A stretch of DNA of 5,127 bases, taken from the NCBI GenBank assembly GCA_900552985.1, contig USBP01000135.1, forward strand, positions 1-5,127, read 5' to 3'. Below the pieces are notes generated by a model. The model saw only the letters and a program-made list of their open reading frames with translations, ran no database searches and was not told where the DNA came from. The DNA is from an uncultured Oscillospiraceae bacterium. Lineage in GTDB: Bacteria > Bacillota > Clostridia > Oscillospirales > Acutalibacteraceae. Of this stretch, positions 3,518 through 5,127 are shown piece after piece; positions within the stretch are counted from its first letter, which is position 1; each line of letters begins with the position of its first letter. A program made the position numbers and the translations under genes.

Positions 3518-5127
3518 ATGATCCATGTTACACTCAGGGACGGAGAGATCCGTCAGTTTGAAGAAGGGGCTACGGCGCTGGATGTTGCCAAAAGCCTGGG
3601 CGCGGGGCTTTATAAGGCTGCGTGCGCCTGCAAAATAAACGGCGAGGCCTGCGATCTGCGTACCGCCTTGCCGGATGGGTGCACGCTTTCCATCCTCACC
3701 TTTGACGATGCGGAGGGAAAACATGCCTTCTGGCATACCGCATCTCACATTATGGCGCAGGCTGTTAAGCGGCTCTATCCGGCCGTTAAGCTCACCATTG
3801 GGCCGGCGATCGACAATGGATTTTATTACGATTTTGACGCTGACGAGCCCTTTACGCCGGAGGCGCTCGAGAAGATCGAAGCGGAGATGAAAAAGATCGT
3901 TAAGGAGGCCCTCCCGCTGGAGCGGTTTGAGCTTGCGCCCGGCGATGCGGTAAAGCTGATGGAGGAGAGAAACGAGCCATATAAGGTAGAGCTCATCGCA
4001 GAGCACGCCGGCAAGGGAGAGCAGATCTCCTTTTACCGGCAGGGGGAATTCACAGAGCTGTGCGCAGGGCCGCATATCCCGGATACGGGCCGCGTGAAAG
4101 CCTTTAAGCTTACAAACTGCACGGGCGCCTACTGGCGCGGCGATGCAAAAAACAAAATGCTCCAGCGCATCTACGGTACGGCGTTCCCAAAGCAATCAGC
4201 GCTGGAGGAATACCTTGCCCGCATGGAGGAGGCGAAGAAGCGCGATCACCGGAAGCTCGGGAAGGAACTGGAGCTGTTTGCGATTATGGATGAAGGGCCA
4301 GGCTTCCCCTTCTTCCTGCCAAAGGGCATGATTCTCAAAAATCTGCTGATCGATTATTGGCGTGAAATCCACCGCGAGGCGGGTTATCAGGAGATATCCA
4401 CCCCCATGATCCTCAGCCGGACGCTGTGGGAGCGCAGCGGCCACTGGGCGCATTATAAGGAAAATATGTATACGACGGTGATTGATGAGGAAGATTTTGC
4501 GATCAAGCCGATGAACTGCCCCGGCGGGATGCTGGTGTATAAAACGAAGATGCGCTCCTACCGCGATTTGCCTCTGCGGGTGGGTGAACTGGGGCTGGTG
4601 CACCGCCATGAGCTCTCCGGCGCGCTACACGGGTTGATGCGCGTGCGCTGCTTTACGCAGGACGATGCGCATATCTTCATGACGCCGGAGCAGATCAAGG
4701 AGGAGATCAAGGGCGTAGTGGCGCTCATCGACAGGGTATACGGTACGTTTGGCTTCCCCTACAAGATCGAGCTCTCCACCATGCCGGAGGATCACATGGG
4801 CGAGCTTGCGGATTGGGAGCGCGCAACAAACGCCCTGCGCGACGCGATTACGGAGCTGGGCTATGATTATGAAGTGAACGAAGGCGACGGCGCGTTTTAT
4901 GGCCCGAAGTTGGATTTCCATTTGCAGGATTGTCTAGGCAGAACCTGGCAGTGCGGCACAATTCAGCTTGATTTTCAGCTGCCGGAGCGCTTTGAGCTGG
5001 AATATACGGGTGCGGACGGGCAAAAGCACCGCCCGATTATGATTCACCGCGTGGTGTTTGGCAGCATTGAGCGCTTCATCGGCATCCTGATCGAGCATTT
5101 TGCGGGCGCGTTCCCGCTGTGGCTCGC
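3518..5127 (+). CDS. thrS: Threonyl-tRNA synthetase (partial at right edge)
   Basis: 536 codons are present of roughly 640 in the family. ATG 3518 has AGGAGG (3502-3507) 10 nt upstream. The enzyme charges tRNA-Thr in the cytoplasm. The TGS domain covers residues 1-61. The editing domain follows, with HTASH (H73, H77) and LCAGPH (C182, H186), in the same numbering as the E. coli enzyme; the position of E. coli D180 is glutamate here. The class II catalytic core begins near 245: MNCPGG carries C334, RHE (363-365) is motif 2, DDAH gives H385, and MIHRVVFGS gives H510. C334, H385 and H510 are the zinc ligands that recognise threonine. Motif 3 and the anticodon-binding domain lie beyond the window. 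Only 31 bp separate it from the AraC-type gene and no T-box lies directly upstream; its T-box is probably the one at 2043-2311, about 1.2 kb away. Confidence 0.97.
   Translation, partial: MIHVTLRDGEIRQFEEGATALDVAKSLGAGLYKAACACKINGEACDLRTALPDGCTLSILTFDDAEGKHAFWHTASHIMAQAVKRLYPAVKLTIGPAIDNGFYYDFDADEPFTPEALEKIEAEMKKIVKEALPLERFELAPGDAVKLMEERNEPYKVELIAEHAGKGEQISFYRQGEFTELCAGPHIPDTGRVKAFKLTNCTGAYWRGDAKNKMLQRIYGTAFPKQSALEEYLARMEEAKKRDHRKLGKELELFAIMDEGPGFPFFLPKGMILKNLLIDYWREIHREAGYQEISTPMILSRTLWERSGHWAHYKENMYTTVIDEEDFAIKPMNCPGGMLVYKTKMRSYRDLPLRVGELGLVHRHELSGALHGLMRVRCFTQDDAHIFMTPEQIKEEIKGVVALIDRVYGTFGFPYKIELSTMPEDHMGELADWERATNALRDAITELGYDYEVNEGDGAFYGPKLDFHLQDCLGRTWQCGTIQLDFQLPERFELEYTGADGQKHRPIMIHRVVFGSIERFIGILIEHFAGAFPLWL

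Noticed and set aside
3495..3518. Seven-codon frame MKQEVLS overlapping the thrS start (TAATG)
   Set aside because: No ribosome binding site before it and no threonine codons, so an attenuating leader peptide is not supported; its codons simply cover the thrS ribosome binding site.
3479..4195. 238-codon minus-strand frame opposite thrS
   Set aside because: It covers the unmistakable N-terminal and editing domains of ThrRS on the other strand; no convincing motif of its own.

Overview
The window looks like chromosomal DNA from a Gram-positive Bacillota (Firmicutes), most likely a clostridial lineage with fairly GC-rich codons. Evidence: a Mini-ribonuclease III gene, a T-box riboswitch tied to an aminoacyl-tRNA synthetase, strong GGAGG-type ribosome binding sites, a YitT-family membrane protein and a clostridial-style threonyl-tRNA synthetase. 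I cannot name genus or species from sequence alone.

Layout, left to right. (1) 1-247: the 3' end of mrnC (Mini-RNase III). (2) 280-1242: a YitT/DUF161-DUF2179 membrane protein, 32 bp downstream and probably in the same operon. (3) 1243-1402: a 160-nt leader rich in inverted repeats, including a possible H-type pseudoknot and two mutually exclusive hairpins, one of which hides the ribosome binding site of the next gene. (4) 1403-1873: a NimA-like flavin-binding protein of the pyridoxamine 5'-phosphate oxidase fold. (5) 1874-2006: no gene; a Shine-Dalgarno-like sequence with no start codon and a foldable inverted-repeat region. (6) 2007-2311: a near-consensus promoter and a complete T-box leader with a threonine (ACC) specifier, antiterminator and intrinsic terminator. 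(7) 2332-2493, minus strand: a 53-codon ORF with a strong ribosome binding site, ending against the T-box terminator. (8) 2494-2649: a divergent intergenic region. (9) 2650-3486: an AraC-family regulator. (10) 3518-5127: thrS, running off the right edge.

How the parts fit. The T-box specifier and downstream thrS agree on threonine, so the leader is almost certainly the thrS leader. It lies about 1.2 kb from thrS, with a divergent pair (minus-strand small ORF and plus-strand araC-type gene) between them. Readthrough during threonine starvation would therefore transcribe antisense across the small ORF, then the regulator, then thrS. The T-box terminator is symmetrical enough to end transcription of the small ORF from the other side as well. 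This arrangement, together with the switch-like leader before the flavoprotein gene, is the most unusual part of the window. All functional links beyond the T-box/thrS match are inference.
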